A stretch of 64,000 nt of DNA, from assembly GCF_000208745.1 (NCBI RefSeq), contig NC_030854.1, positions 16,172,173 through 16,236,172 of the forward strand, given 5' to 3'. The DNA is from Theobroma cacao (lineage: Eukaryota > Streptophyta > Magnoliopsida > Malvales > Malvaceae). Below, piece by piece: positions 54,864-64,000 of this stretch. Made by a program: the position numbers and the translations under genes. The notes beneath the pieces were generated by a model. That model was given only the letters and a program-made list of their open reading frames with translations, ran no database searches and had not been told where the DNA came from. Position 1 is the stretch's first letter, and each line of letters begins with the position of its first letter.

Positions 54864-55388
54864 ATGACTCTAAATGTTGAAGAATTGATCCATGTAGTTT
54901 TTGATGAGTCCAATGCTTTACAAAAGGAAATTCATGTTGATGATGATGATTTAGAAATCTTTGAAAAACAAATGGAAGAAATAAGCTTAGAGAATAATAA
55001 GAATAATGAAGAAAGCTCACCTACAAAAGAAAATGAAACTCAACCTTTGGAAAATTTGCAAAGAACAGAAAATCAGCATAATGACCTTCCAAGGAGTTGG
55101 AGATTTGTAAGAGACCATCCACAAGATCAAATAATAGGTGACATTTCTCAAGGTGTCAAAACTAGAAGAGCAACTAGGGAGACTTGTGAATTTTCAGCCT
55201 TTATATCTCAAATTGAACCTAAAAGTATTGAAGAAGTTGAAAAAGAGGAAAGTTGGATAATGGCCATGTAAGAGGAACTTGACCAATTCAAAAGAAATCG
55301 TGTATGGTCATTAGTACCTAGACCTTCAAATCATTCTATTATTGGCACAAAATAGGTGTTTAGAAATAAGGTAGATGAGCAAGGAAAT
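54864..55388 (+). pseudogene. Integrase-RT linker and RT start of H
   Basis: Open frame of 135 codons (54864-55271): VEELIHVVFDESNALQKEI, an acidic stretch, LPRSWRFVRDHPQDQIIGDI (the usual SIRE linker), GVKTRRATRETCEFSAFISQ and EPKSIEEVEKEESWIMAM. A stop follows, then EELDQFKRNRVWSLVPRPSN and KVDEQGN up to the insertion of LTR J at 55389. Confidence 0.85.
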
Positions 55389-58300
55389 TGTCACGACCCA
55401 ATTTCCCAGGCAATGACCGGTGCATGAGCTCAATGAGCATAGCTCACTAAGCCCAAGCAAGCCTATCCATTTACCTTTGCTTAACAAATTTATCATATCA
55501 TGCATACACACACACCTTTTCTCGGGTGTGAACATAGCCAAAACACAATGGCATTATCGATAATAATATACATGCACTATACCAGTCATGTATTTAGCAA
55601 TTTACATTGCATACACATATTCACATTGTTAGATTGTATTCACAATACAAAAGGACCCATGACTTCCAGCGGAGACATTTACAATAAAAGGGATTACTAT
55701 CGAATGCCAGACACATACCCAGGAGATGCACTACGGGGACTCCTCGATCTAGGGTCCAACAGTCACCTGATCTGAAAACATGAATTTTTATAAAACGTGA
55801 GTACAATACTCAGTGAGTGAACAAGGAAGGGAACAAGCATACCATAAGGAATGTTTATTGAAATCATGATGCATTCGTTTTCTCAAAACCATGCAATTGT
55901 TTTAGCTCTTTAAACCCCTCATGTAAATCCCACATGAGTAAATCACTTTACAAAAATCCATGCTCAACTATGGTACCAAAGAAATGGGAAATATGGCAAA
56001 AACCCACAAGTTAGCAAAATGGACAGAAAGTTTCTCGCTGTAGCGAACTTCATTCTCGCTGCAACGAGAACCAGAACATCAAGGAAAAAAAAATCTCCTT
56101 TTTCCCTTAAAACAAGTCATCCTACTAAAATAACAATAGCAACATGTAACACATGTAAACTTCCAAATTTCCACAAAACAAATACTTACATATTTGCATT
56201 TACAACCATATACCCATCATCAACATGCACACCATCCCATCATCATCATCATGCACATCATCCCATTATCATCATCTCATATGCAACGGCTTATGCTATT
56301 GTCACTAGGGGGTGGGAGATCACGAAGCATCCCCCCCTTCACTCGGCAAGAGGTGCACTTCACTCCGGATCACGAAGCAACGGAGCAGTCCCTTCCCTCC
56401 TCCTCCAAGCTCTTGGGTGGAGAGTCATACTTCGCCACAGATCATACCTATCAAAGCACTCATAGGGTGGAAGATCACGAAGCATCCAGCCCTATAAGCT
56501 ATGGGGGCAACAACGGCTTATGTGCACTCCCACTCACACATAGCCGGGTCAGCAACGGCTTATATGCACTCCTACTCGCACATAGTCGGGTCAGCAACGG
56601 CTTATGTGCACTCCTACTCGCACATAGCCGGGTCCAAATCAACATGTAAAGAAGCATCCAATGCATATTATCATATTGTGATAACACATAAACCATTGTA
56701 TAGCACATTTTCACAATATAAAATCATTTTACTAAAAGCTTGTTCCCAAGGTACATTTTCTAAGACAAGTTGGATAGAATCTTTCATATTTCCCAAAACA
56801 AGTTTGAAATGCAAGTCCACTCACCGGTATCGAAAATCCAGATTCCGGGTGCACTCGGACTAATAGCCCTCAGGCGCAATTCCTTTGCCTTTTCCGGACG
56901 TCTCACCACCTTGACAAATAACAAAGTCAAGGAATTTACTATATTGTCCCTAAATTGATATAAATTAATTTAAATTACTAATGCTTGATATGTAAATGCA
57001 AAAATATGTCTGATTACCGCTTAATCACGGTATCGATTAAATTCGACCGATCACCCGATTAATCGACGATTGTGTCCAAATCACCTCCAAATTAATTCAT
57101 TTCTCCTCTAATACCTTAATTTACCACATACATTTAAATAAAGCCAAATTCAGCATTAGAACCCTCACAGTTCCTTATAGAAAAATTTGGTCATTTGGTG
57201 CACTAGCATCGAATTTTTTTCTACATAACCGTTTCACCTTAATTCATCATTTTCCATGCCATTTTCCTTGAAATAAAAACAATCCCCCATTGATATTCAG
57301 CCCTCATGGTTCGGCCAACAAGGAACCCTAGAGAAATTGAATATTTCTTTTGTGTTTTTGTTCATAACCATGCTTAACTATCCCTAAACACTAACATAGT
57401 CTAAAATCAAATTATTCCAACAACAATTCCTCTTCCATACCCATTTTTCAGAATTGAATTCATCATGATAACTCAATATTCAACCATGGAAATCAAGAAC
57501 AAAAGCATGGGTAAGCTAGGTATCAAGGAGAATTAAAGAAATTTTAACTTACCTAGCTTGTTTCCTTGATTTCTTCACTTTTTCTTTGAATTTCCACCTA
57601 GGTTTTCTTGTTTTTCCTTTTGTTCTTCCTTTTTTCTTGTTGCTGGATGCCTAGGCCGAATATGGTGAGGGAATTGGGGATTTAATGGGCTGATTTCTAT
57701 AGAAAATAATAAAATAATCAAGCATGCCATGTGTCACATGCTTATTGGCCCAATTTTTAACTTTTTGACTTTTTCTTCTTAATTTTCCACCACAAATATT
57801 CTGGTATTTATCCAATCCTACCACAATTAAAATCCCTTGGTCTTGACAAGTGCTGGGGTGAAAAATTTACCGATTTGCCCCTGGGGCGAAAAAATTACTA
57901 TTTTGCCCTTTTACTCCGAAATGTACCGGAATCTCATTATTTCTACTTTTCAACCTAAAATAACACTAATATTGATCAATATTAACCAAATGGGGCAAAA
58001 ATTGTTTAAAAAAATTTTCGTTTAGTCCTTTAGTGGCAAAATTACCATTTTGCCCTTGTGCTCCATAAATACCGAGAATCACAATTTTTCACTGCTAAAC
58101 ATCATTTTATACTCCAATAATCATAATTATATTTCATATAATTATTCTTGGTCAAATGTGATCAAATCTTGGCTAAAAATCTCCATTTTATCATCAAATG
58201 GTAAAATGACCGTTTTGTCCCTAATTGGTCAATTTTCTGATGGACTCCAAACTGGACCTTGAACTCCAAATCACTATTCTAAGCCATTCTGTTGGTTTTA

Positions 58301-58414
58301 AAATTTTCAAATTCCTCTTAGAATTTCTATTTGAACTAGTTCAAGGCTCGATTTAACTTAGTTGTACCACTCGGTACAATACCGTCTTTTAATCGAGCTT
58401 GACAGGGTCTCACA
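55389..58414 (-). repeat. Solo LTR family J, minus
   Basis: 3026 bp between GAAAT duplications (55384-55388 and 58415-58419). Minus start TGTGAGACCCTGTCAAGCTC at 58414. Its promoter half (56825-58414) is almost identical to 49962-51552 in inverted orientation. The 3' half is F-like. It holds a 42-bp tandem array and worn CTCGCTGCAGCGAG palindromes at 56027-56075. Donor ACTCAC at plus 56819-56824; acceptor at 55772-55773. Confidence 0.9.
56511..56636. repeat. 42-bp hairpin repeat, three copies (J minus)
   Basis: Units at 56511, 56553 and 56595, theme GGCTTATGTGCACTCCTACT then CGCACATAGCCGGGTCAG. This is the minus-strand form of the 43-bp array with the same stem. Upstream, AGATCACGAAGCA occurs three times (56318, 56369, 56472). 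Confidence 0.85.
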
Positions 58415-58758
58415 GAAATGTAGTTAGAAATAAAGCTAGGTTAGTAGCACAAGGTTACAACCAAAAGGAAGGAATAGACTATAATGAAACCTTTGCACCC
58501 ATTGCTAGGATTGAAGCCATAAAGTAGTTGCTAGTTTTTGCATGTTTCATGAATTTTAAGTTGTATCAAATGGATGTAAAAAGTGCATTTTTAAATGGAT
58601 TCATTCAAGAGGAAGTGTATGTTGAACAGCCACTAGGTTTTGAAGATTTTGAAAAAGCAGACCATGTTTGCAAGCTCTATAAAACCTCGTATGGATTGAA
58701 ACAAGCTCCTAGAGCTTGGTATGAGACGCTTTCAAAATTTTCGGTTGAAAAAGGTTAT
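58415..58758 (+). pseudogene. RT middle part of H
   Basis: The frame reads [32 protein letters not shown] then a stop, LVFACFMNFKLYQMDVKSAF (catalytic Asp in QMDVKSAF), VEQPLGFEDFEKADHVCKLY and GLKQAPRAWYE. The YVDD box would follow, but LTR F at 58759 intervenes. Confidence 0.9.
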
Positions 58759-59150
58759 TATGAGACCTCGACCTCTATAGACTCATAATTAGAAGTAGAC
58801 GTAATAATATGGACTAAGGGTAATTTTGTCATTTCCTCTAATAAGCTTCCAAAAGAAGGTTTTCTAATATTTTAAGGTCTAAGTGGGCATAGGGACCAAA
58901 TTAATGATGTATAATGATGGAAACATGAAGAAAACTTGAAGTGATAATAATTTTCATAATAGGGGCAAAATGGTCATTTTACACCCCAAGTCAAAGAATT
59001 TTAGGTTTTGTGAACTCGAGTACTTTTAGACTATTATGGACCTTGTATTGGTGTCAAAAGAGTAAAAAGATTGCACAAAGGATTGGAGAAGAACAAGTTC
59101 ACTTGCTAAGGGTATTTTTGTAAGTTAAATGGAGTTAGATAAGCTTGAGC

Positions 59151-59160
59151 TATAAGTATC
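59151..59160 (+). promoter_or_regulatory. TATA-like box in LTR F (second plus copy)
   Basis: GAGCTATAAGTATC, same place as 47993 in the first plus copy, about 390 bp from the LTR start. Confidence 0.5.
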
Positions 59161-60007
59161 TTTTTCTTCAAACAGCTTCTTCATTCTCCAACAGCTTCTT
59201 CTTTTTCTTCCCTCTCATCTCACGTTACTTTCATCCTCCATGGAAGCTTGATATGAAACCTCCATAACCTCTCTCAAAATAGCTCCAATTTTCAAGCTTT
59301 TGTGCACATTTGCATAGAACCCTTGTGCTCTTTCACTTTCTCACTTTAAAACCCTTAAAAAATATTATTTCCATACTTTCTCTCACTAGTTAGGGGTTTT
59401 AGAGAGAGAAAGAGGGAGCTTCCATAAGAGTTTGAAAGTTTTTAGAAAAAATTTCAATTTCAAAGCTACCAAGGTGAGCAGTTAATTAGAGTTGAATTTT
59501 TAGTGTTGAGAAGGGCTAGAGATTAAACTTATGAATATTTTGTAGTTGAGGTTGTTCATTCATTTTAAAGTGATTAGAATAGTGAAAATAGATAGCCAAT
59601 TAGATGGCAATTGGAAGCTAATTAAGAGATAGCTTTTAGAATTTATAAGTATTGGAATTGATTTAATTGTGATTCTAATGTGATGATTAGGTTCTAACGA
59701 AGCCCCACCGTCCCATTTGGACCATTAGGGAAGTTAGAGTCGACTAAAGGTTCAACAAAATACCGGTGAATGAACTTGCATTTCAAAATTATTTTGGGAA
59801 TGTGAATGTATTTGCACAAAATCTTTGAATGATTTTATCCAACTTTTCTTAAAAAACGGGTGCCTTGGGAACAAGCCCTTGATAAATTGTCTTTATGTTG
59901 TGACTTGTGGCTGTTATGGATTCTTGCACTATTACATTGTGTTGGTGTATATATATATATATATGTTGTGCATGGATGGTTGATATTGTGTGATAATGAT
60001 AACCATG

Positions 60008-60187
60008 CGTGTGCACGATGTGGGGGGATGCACATGCCGATGATGACGGTAGTGAGGGAGTTGGATGATGAAAGTGCCTGTGTGCACAATGTGAGGGGAT
60101 GCACATGATGGCACTAATTATGCAAGATGTGGGGGGATGCACACGATGACCTTGGCTTTGTGCACAATGTGGGGGGATGCACATGAG
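60008..60187. repeat. Variant hairpin array, four copies (F second copy)
   Basis: Theme TGTGCACGATGTGGGGGGAT then GCACATG at 60008, 60078, 60119 and 60158. Stem TGTGCA/TGCACA around a G-rich loop. The sequence differs from the ATGTGC..GCACAT array of the other F copies, but place and fold agree. Confidence 0.8.
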
Positions 60188-60403
60188 CTGGGTGAGACGA
60201 TGGTGGTATTGGTGTTTTACTATGTGCATATGTATATATATCTTTATGAAATAAAAGCTCATGAATATTGTATATGATTGTAATGCATATGAAAATTTGG
60301 CATGTTGAACTTTGGGAATTTTTAAGTGTTTCATGTTAATTTTGTCATTTTAGCAGGATGGCTTTTTTTCTTGAGAGAATGGAAAGTTTTCTTTGGTGCT
60401 CTG

Positions 60404-60775
60404 TTTCTCGCTGCAGCGAGAAACTCTCGGGTTTGAGGGGTCTGCTTGACCTAGTTCTTGCTGCAGCAAGAAAATTTTTGGAGCTTCTCACTGCAGCAAG
60501 AAACATTCTATTTTGGCCACTTGAATTTCGCTACAGGGAGATTGTAGCAAGAAAGAATCTCGCTGCAGCGAGAAACTTTCTGTCTGGTATGCTATCTTGC
60601 TGGTTTTTGCCACATTTTTCCATTTCACTTGCACCATAGTTGATCATGGACTCCCAACATTTAAGGGTTTATTTAATTAAGTTTGAAATGAGGAATTTGA
60701 GATAGAAACCCTCGGCCAGTTAAGAAACCCTTGTCCAGCTAATAACATGAGCCCAGATTTTGCTGCAGCGAGGAC
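60404..60775. repeat. CTCGCTGCAGCGAG palindrome array (F second copy)
   Basis: Perfect TTCTCGCTGCAGCGAGAA at 60404-60421, a second near-perfect copy near 60558 and worn copies between and up to about 60775. Confidence 0.85.
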
Positions 60776-61403
60776 CCTGTCATTTCATATGACTAGCTTG
60801 TATATCACTGAAGCTTTCATTCTTCAAATTCTTTGTTATGTATGGAATCATTACTATCAAGTGATTAATCATTTAAGGGTTTAACGAGGGGTTTTAATAA
60901 GAATGAAACTAAATTGCATTGTTCTAAAAATAAATGCATCATGATTTCTTTAAACTTTCCCTCTTGTTTGCTTGTTCCCTTCTTACATTCACTCACTGAG
61001 TTTGTACTCACCATTTTCAACTTCATGTTTTCAGATCAGGAGGTAGTCGATAACTGGGTCGAGGTGTCTTCGTAGATTCATTCCTTGGTAGGTGTCTCGG
61101 CATTCAGTAGCTGTACTTTCGTCCGAGTCTCTCCGCTGGAAATCGAGTCTCCTTTTTGAGATGCATAGACAAACTTGATGTAAATTATTAAGATACATGT
61201 TGTAGACAATATATGTATATTTTGATGGGTAATGCCACTACTAGTTGGCAATGATTAGCATTATTTGATTCGAAATTATGAAATGTGACTTTAGTAACTT
61301 GATGGAATGATGAACAGGTCATATTAATAGGCTTACTTAAGCTTAGTGGACTACGTCTATTAGGCCCATGCGTCGGTCATGGCCCGAAATTTGGGTCGTG
61401 ACA

Positions 61404-62277
61404 GTTATGTTAGAGGTAGCATTGATACTACATTATTTATTAAAAGATACATGAATGATTCAATTGTTGTTCAAATATATGTGGATGACATTGTATTTGG
61501 TGTAACTAACGAGGCTTTATGCAAGAACTTGCTAAAGAAATGTAGGGTGAATTTGAGATGAGCATGATGGGAGAGTTAAAGTACTTTCTTGGTCTTCAAA
61601 TTAAGCAAAGTGAGGAAGGAATTTTCATCAACCAAGAAAGATACACTCAAGATATGCTCAAAAAGTTCGATATGCTGAAGCTGAAACCAATCTCCACACC
61701 AATGAGTCCATCCACCAAACTTGATCTAGACGAAAAAGGAAAAAATGTAGATCAAAAGCTCTATAAAGGTATGATCGGTTCACTACTCTACTTAATAGCA
61801 AATAGACCAGATATTCAGTTTAGTGTGTGTTTATGTGCTAGATTTTAGTCACAGCCTAAAGAATCACACCTAATTGCTGTTAAGAGAATTTTTAGATACC
61901 TCTTAGAAACTCAAACTTTAGGCACATGGTATTCTAGAGAATCAATCCTTAGCTTAGTTGGATATTCGGATGCAGACTTTGCAAGAAGCAAAACTGATAG
62001 AAAAAGTACTAGTGGAAGATGCAAATTTCTAGGTAGTATGCTTGTGTCATGGTCTAGTAAAAAGTAAAATTCAGTAGCTTTATCTACAACAGAGGCAGAG
62101 TATGTATCACTAAGAAGCTGCTATGCCTAAATATTATGGATTAAACAACAATTAAAGGACTATGGGTTATCAATGCATAACATACCAATATACTGTGATA
62201 ATACAAGTGCAATTAATATTTCAAAAAATCCTGTGCAGCACTCTAGGACCAAGCACATTGAGATTAGGCATCATTTT
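61404..62277 (+). pseudogene. RT end and RNase H of H
   Basis: The frame holds YMNDSIVVQIYVDDIVFG (YVDD polymerase box intact), a frameshift near 61555, LKYFLGLQIKQSEEGIFINQ, KPISTPMSPSTKLDLDEKG and GSLLYLIANRPDIQFSVCLC. A stop follows at 61846, then SDADFARSKTDRKSTSG, TEAEYVSLRSCYA and CDNTSAINISKNPVQHSRTK. It is cut at 62278 by a family K LTR; the rest of RNase H and the 3' LTR lie outside. Confidence 0.9.
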
Positions 62278-64000
62278 TGTCACGACCCGGAACACCCATC
62301 GGGCCCGTGAGAACCGCCCCGAAGTCTTGATAGGCACTCATTACCCAGAATGCCGATCAAAACCTCGCAAGGCTTAGCATCAGCTTCCGCATCTCCCTGG
62401 TGAGCGATAGTTATTAAATCTCGCATTTTAAGAAATCATAAGTCGTTTCCAAATCAAAACAATAAAATATTATTTTTTAGCTCACAGGGGCATTTTCGTC
62501 ATTTTATTTCAAAAATACCGAAACCCGTCAAAAACATGGTGTAAAAGATAAATATGTTTATACATACTTCAAATTAGATAACTGAAGTATAAAATTACTT
62601 TTACAGTGACACGTGGGCCCCCAACTGACCAATAAGGTGTAAGGCTACGAACCCTTACTTTCTAGGATGTAACTCCAAGATTAATTCTCGTCTTAATCAA
62701 CTATCAACAAACTGTCCTGAGCCTAAAAAATGGATAGAAAGAGGGGTGAGATTATGATTACATAATCCCAGTGAGTAAACAAACTCCATCTAAACTATCT
62801 AAAGGCGAGTAAAGCGAGACAATTAAAAATAATTAATTTCAGCAATTTTTTCACAACACGAATATTCATTTCAACCAAATAATCAATATGGCTCGTGAAT
62901 TTCTTAAAACTTGGCTCATGCCAAATCCTGTACTCGGGGACACCTGGACCAAGGGTATCCAACCGACTCCGCCAAGGCTATGAAAAATTTTATATAATCA
63001 TAAAACTTGTTTTTATTTTGAAGAAAAGCAGTGGTTCCTTGGCGTTGACTGAGTCTCACTTCACGTAATGGTTAATGTGAAGTGCACTCAAAAAGCCCAC
63101 CTCAGGAGATACCCTACGCGCCTCTACGACCGAGGTGCGAATATAAAGGAGTTTACCGTGCCCCTCTAATAGGCTGGTCCACGAAACCCAACCATTGTAG
63201 TAGCTAATCTTTATTTTATCTACCACCTGATTTATAAAATCCTTATCTGCATGACATGGCAATTTATCGCAATCTAGCCTCTCAAGGTTGAATACATAGT
63301 ATAAATAATATTGATACAAATACCGACTTTGCCATTCATGCTCACATATTGTTATAAGCCATATAATTTAAAACATAATTTATAACACAAGCAGGCAGTC
63401 TCCAATTACTCTATTTTCAAAACCAGTATTCAATTTTTCAGAAAATTTATAAAATCATTTTATAAAATCACAATTTCTCCTAAAATATAGCAATTTACCA
63501 TTTAAACCCATTTTCTATAAAATCACACAATTGTATAAAACTACTCTAGATAATTAAGACGATAATAAGTTCACTCACAGTATTAGGTGTAGAAATACTC
63601 CTATTTTCAATCCGTGGGTACAGTCCTTTACCCATATCCAATGGCTCACCACCTAACCATAATCCATGACACATATTCCAATTAAATTGTGTCTAATAGT
63701 CATAAGCTATTTCAGGCTCAATATATATGCATGATATGAAATGAAAAATGCACGGGTAGCCATCTAGACCTGGTATTGGCTTAAGTCGATTTTTCATCCG
63801 ATAAATTGGCCAATGCATCCAATTTCACTCCAACTTGCTCCATTTCTTTTCCAATCCCTCAATTCACCAAGCACAACTAATTAACACATAATTAGGAAAA
63901 ATTTATCTTCACTGTTCTTCTTGAAACTTTTGGCCAACAATGGTACACTATTTTCGTGATTTTTCCTACTTAATTTTCTCTCCATAATTCATTAATTCCT
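62278..64000 (-). repeat. LTR family K, minus, truncated by window end
   Basis: In plus coordinates it begins TGTCACGACCCGG and aligns with 29302-31000. The left flank is ATTTT (62273-62277). It shows the sense 3' half: acceptor-like block at about 62715, GC-rich block 62930-63200, donor GTGAGT at plus 63573-63578, and a start of the promoter half. Whether it is solo or belongs to a full element cannot be told. Confidence 0.85.

Larger units (their letters stand above)
59766..61034 (+). other. Possible intron in LTR F (second plus copy)
   Basis: ACCG|GTGAATGAAC to CATGTTTTCAG|ATCAGGAGG, 1269 bp; the length agrees with the first copy (1273). Confidence 0.4.
58759..61403 (+). repeat. Solo LTR family F, plus
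   Basis: 2645 bp between GTTAT duplications (58754-58758 and 61404-61408). The start is TATGAGACCTCGACC (TG changed to TA), the end GGGTCGTGACA. TATA-like at 59151, donor-like GTGAAT at 59766, acceptor TTTTCAG ending 61034. Its hairpin array differs in sequence from the other F copies. The 62-codon and 93-codon frames here have no known domain. Confidence 0.9.
43511..62277 (+). mobile_element. Element H: SIRE-like Ty1/copia with four nested LTR insertions
   Basis: 5' LTR 43511-44636, primer site 44639-44650, gag from 44692, zinc knuckle, protease, integrase (to 46494 and from 54339), linker/RT start (54864-55388), RT middle (58415-58758), RT end and RNase H (61404-62277). Solo LTRs cut it at 46495-54333, 55389-58414 and 58759-61403, and a further LTR starts at 62278. 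The gag opening EGQSTNRPPLFDGSNYPYW, the long coiled-coil gag tail, and NTSAINISKNPVQHSRTKHI in RNase H are typical of the SIRE/Maximus lineage. The 3' end lies outside the window. The insert lies in the gag of G. Confidence 0.88.

Noticed and set aside
56019..56863. Overlapping frames of 120-151 codons in LTR J minus
   Set aside because: They translate the 42-bp array and GATGATGATG-type repeats; no conservation in J plus.
59835..60334. Minus-strand frames of 89 and 161 codons with His/Cys-like pattern CxxPHC
   Set aside because: The pattern is the antisense translation of the GCACAT hairpin array in LTR F and does not form a zinc-finger spacing.

Overview
The window is AT-rich plant DNA made almost entirely of nested LTR retrotransposons. 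I found no cellular gene, rRNA, tRNA or CRISPR array. The domain types (Tekay/Del-like chromovirus, Athila-like, SIRE-like and another copia), the tRNA-iMet and Athila-type primer sites and the long LTRs (2-3.5 kb) point to a flowering plant, probably a eudicot. I cannot name the species. Every coding region is broken by stops, frameshifts, deletions or insertions.

Layout. 1-2627: end of a minus-strand Tekay-like LTR (family B), lying against C. 2628-6911: C, a minus-strand Athila-like element with gag, protease, an integrase tail and one LTR. C sits inside the 5' LTR of D. 6912-19957: D, a plus-strand copia with a 5' LTR, gag, protease, integrase, RT, RNase H and an 86-bp stub of its 3' LTR. 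A complete solo LTR (family K, 12270-15239) is inserted in its leader. 19958-22472: E, an Athila-like LTR with a 0.8-kb LTR-like insert. 22473-43510: G, a decayed minus-strand Tekay-like element. Its LTR was split by A (23145-39014), the only element with both LTRs and matching target duplications (ATATG). A itself carries two solo LTRs, B2 at 25259-28785 and K at 29302-32367. 43511 to 62277: H, a SIRE-like copia inserted in the gag of G. H is cut four times by solo LTRs: 46495-54333 (itself nested three deep), 55389-58414, 58759-61403, and 62278 to the window end.

Insertion order follows from the nesting and from target-site duplications read by eye: ATGGT, ATTAC, GCATC/ACATC, ATATG, GTTTA, ATTCA, GAAAT, GTTAT. 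Complete solo LTRs far outnumber complete elements, so LTR-LTR recombination has been heavy.

The most unusual signal is in the LTRs. (1) All the Tekay-like LTRs (A, B, G, K, F, J) carry a strong splice-donor string (mostly GTGAGT) and, 0.8-1.3 kb downstream, a pyrimidine-rich acceptor, so each LTR may hold an intron. (2) LTR families are mosaics whose homology switches at that donor: J has a K-like promoter half and an F-like 3' half, and B2 has a B-type promoter half and a K-like 3' half. (3) The possible introns carry tandem arrays of short hairpins. Several unrelated LTR families also carry their own dispersed palindrome (TTAGTCGACTAA in H, TATCGATA in G, CTCGCTGCAGCGAG in F/J, GTCT-N6-AGAC in D). 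(4) F and J copies lie in inverted pairs that could fold into kilobase-long double-stranded RNA.
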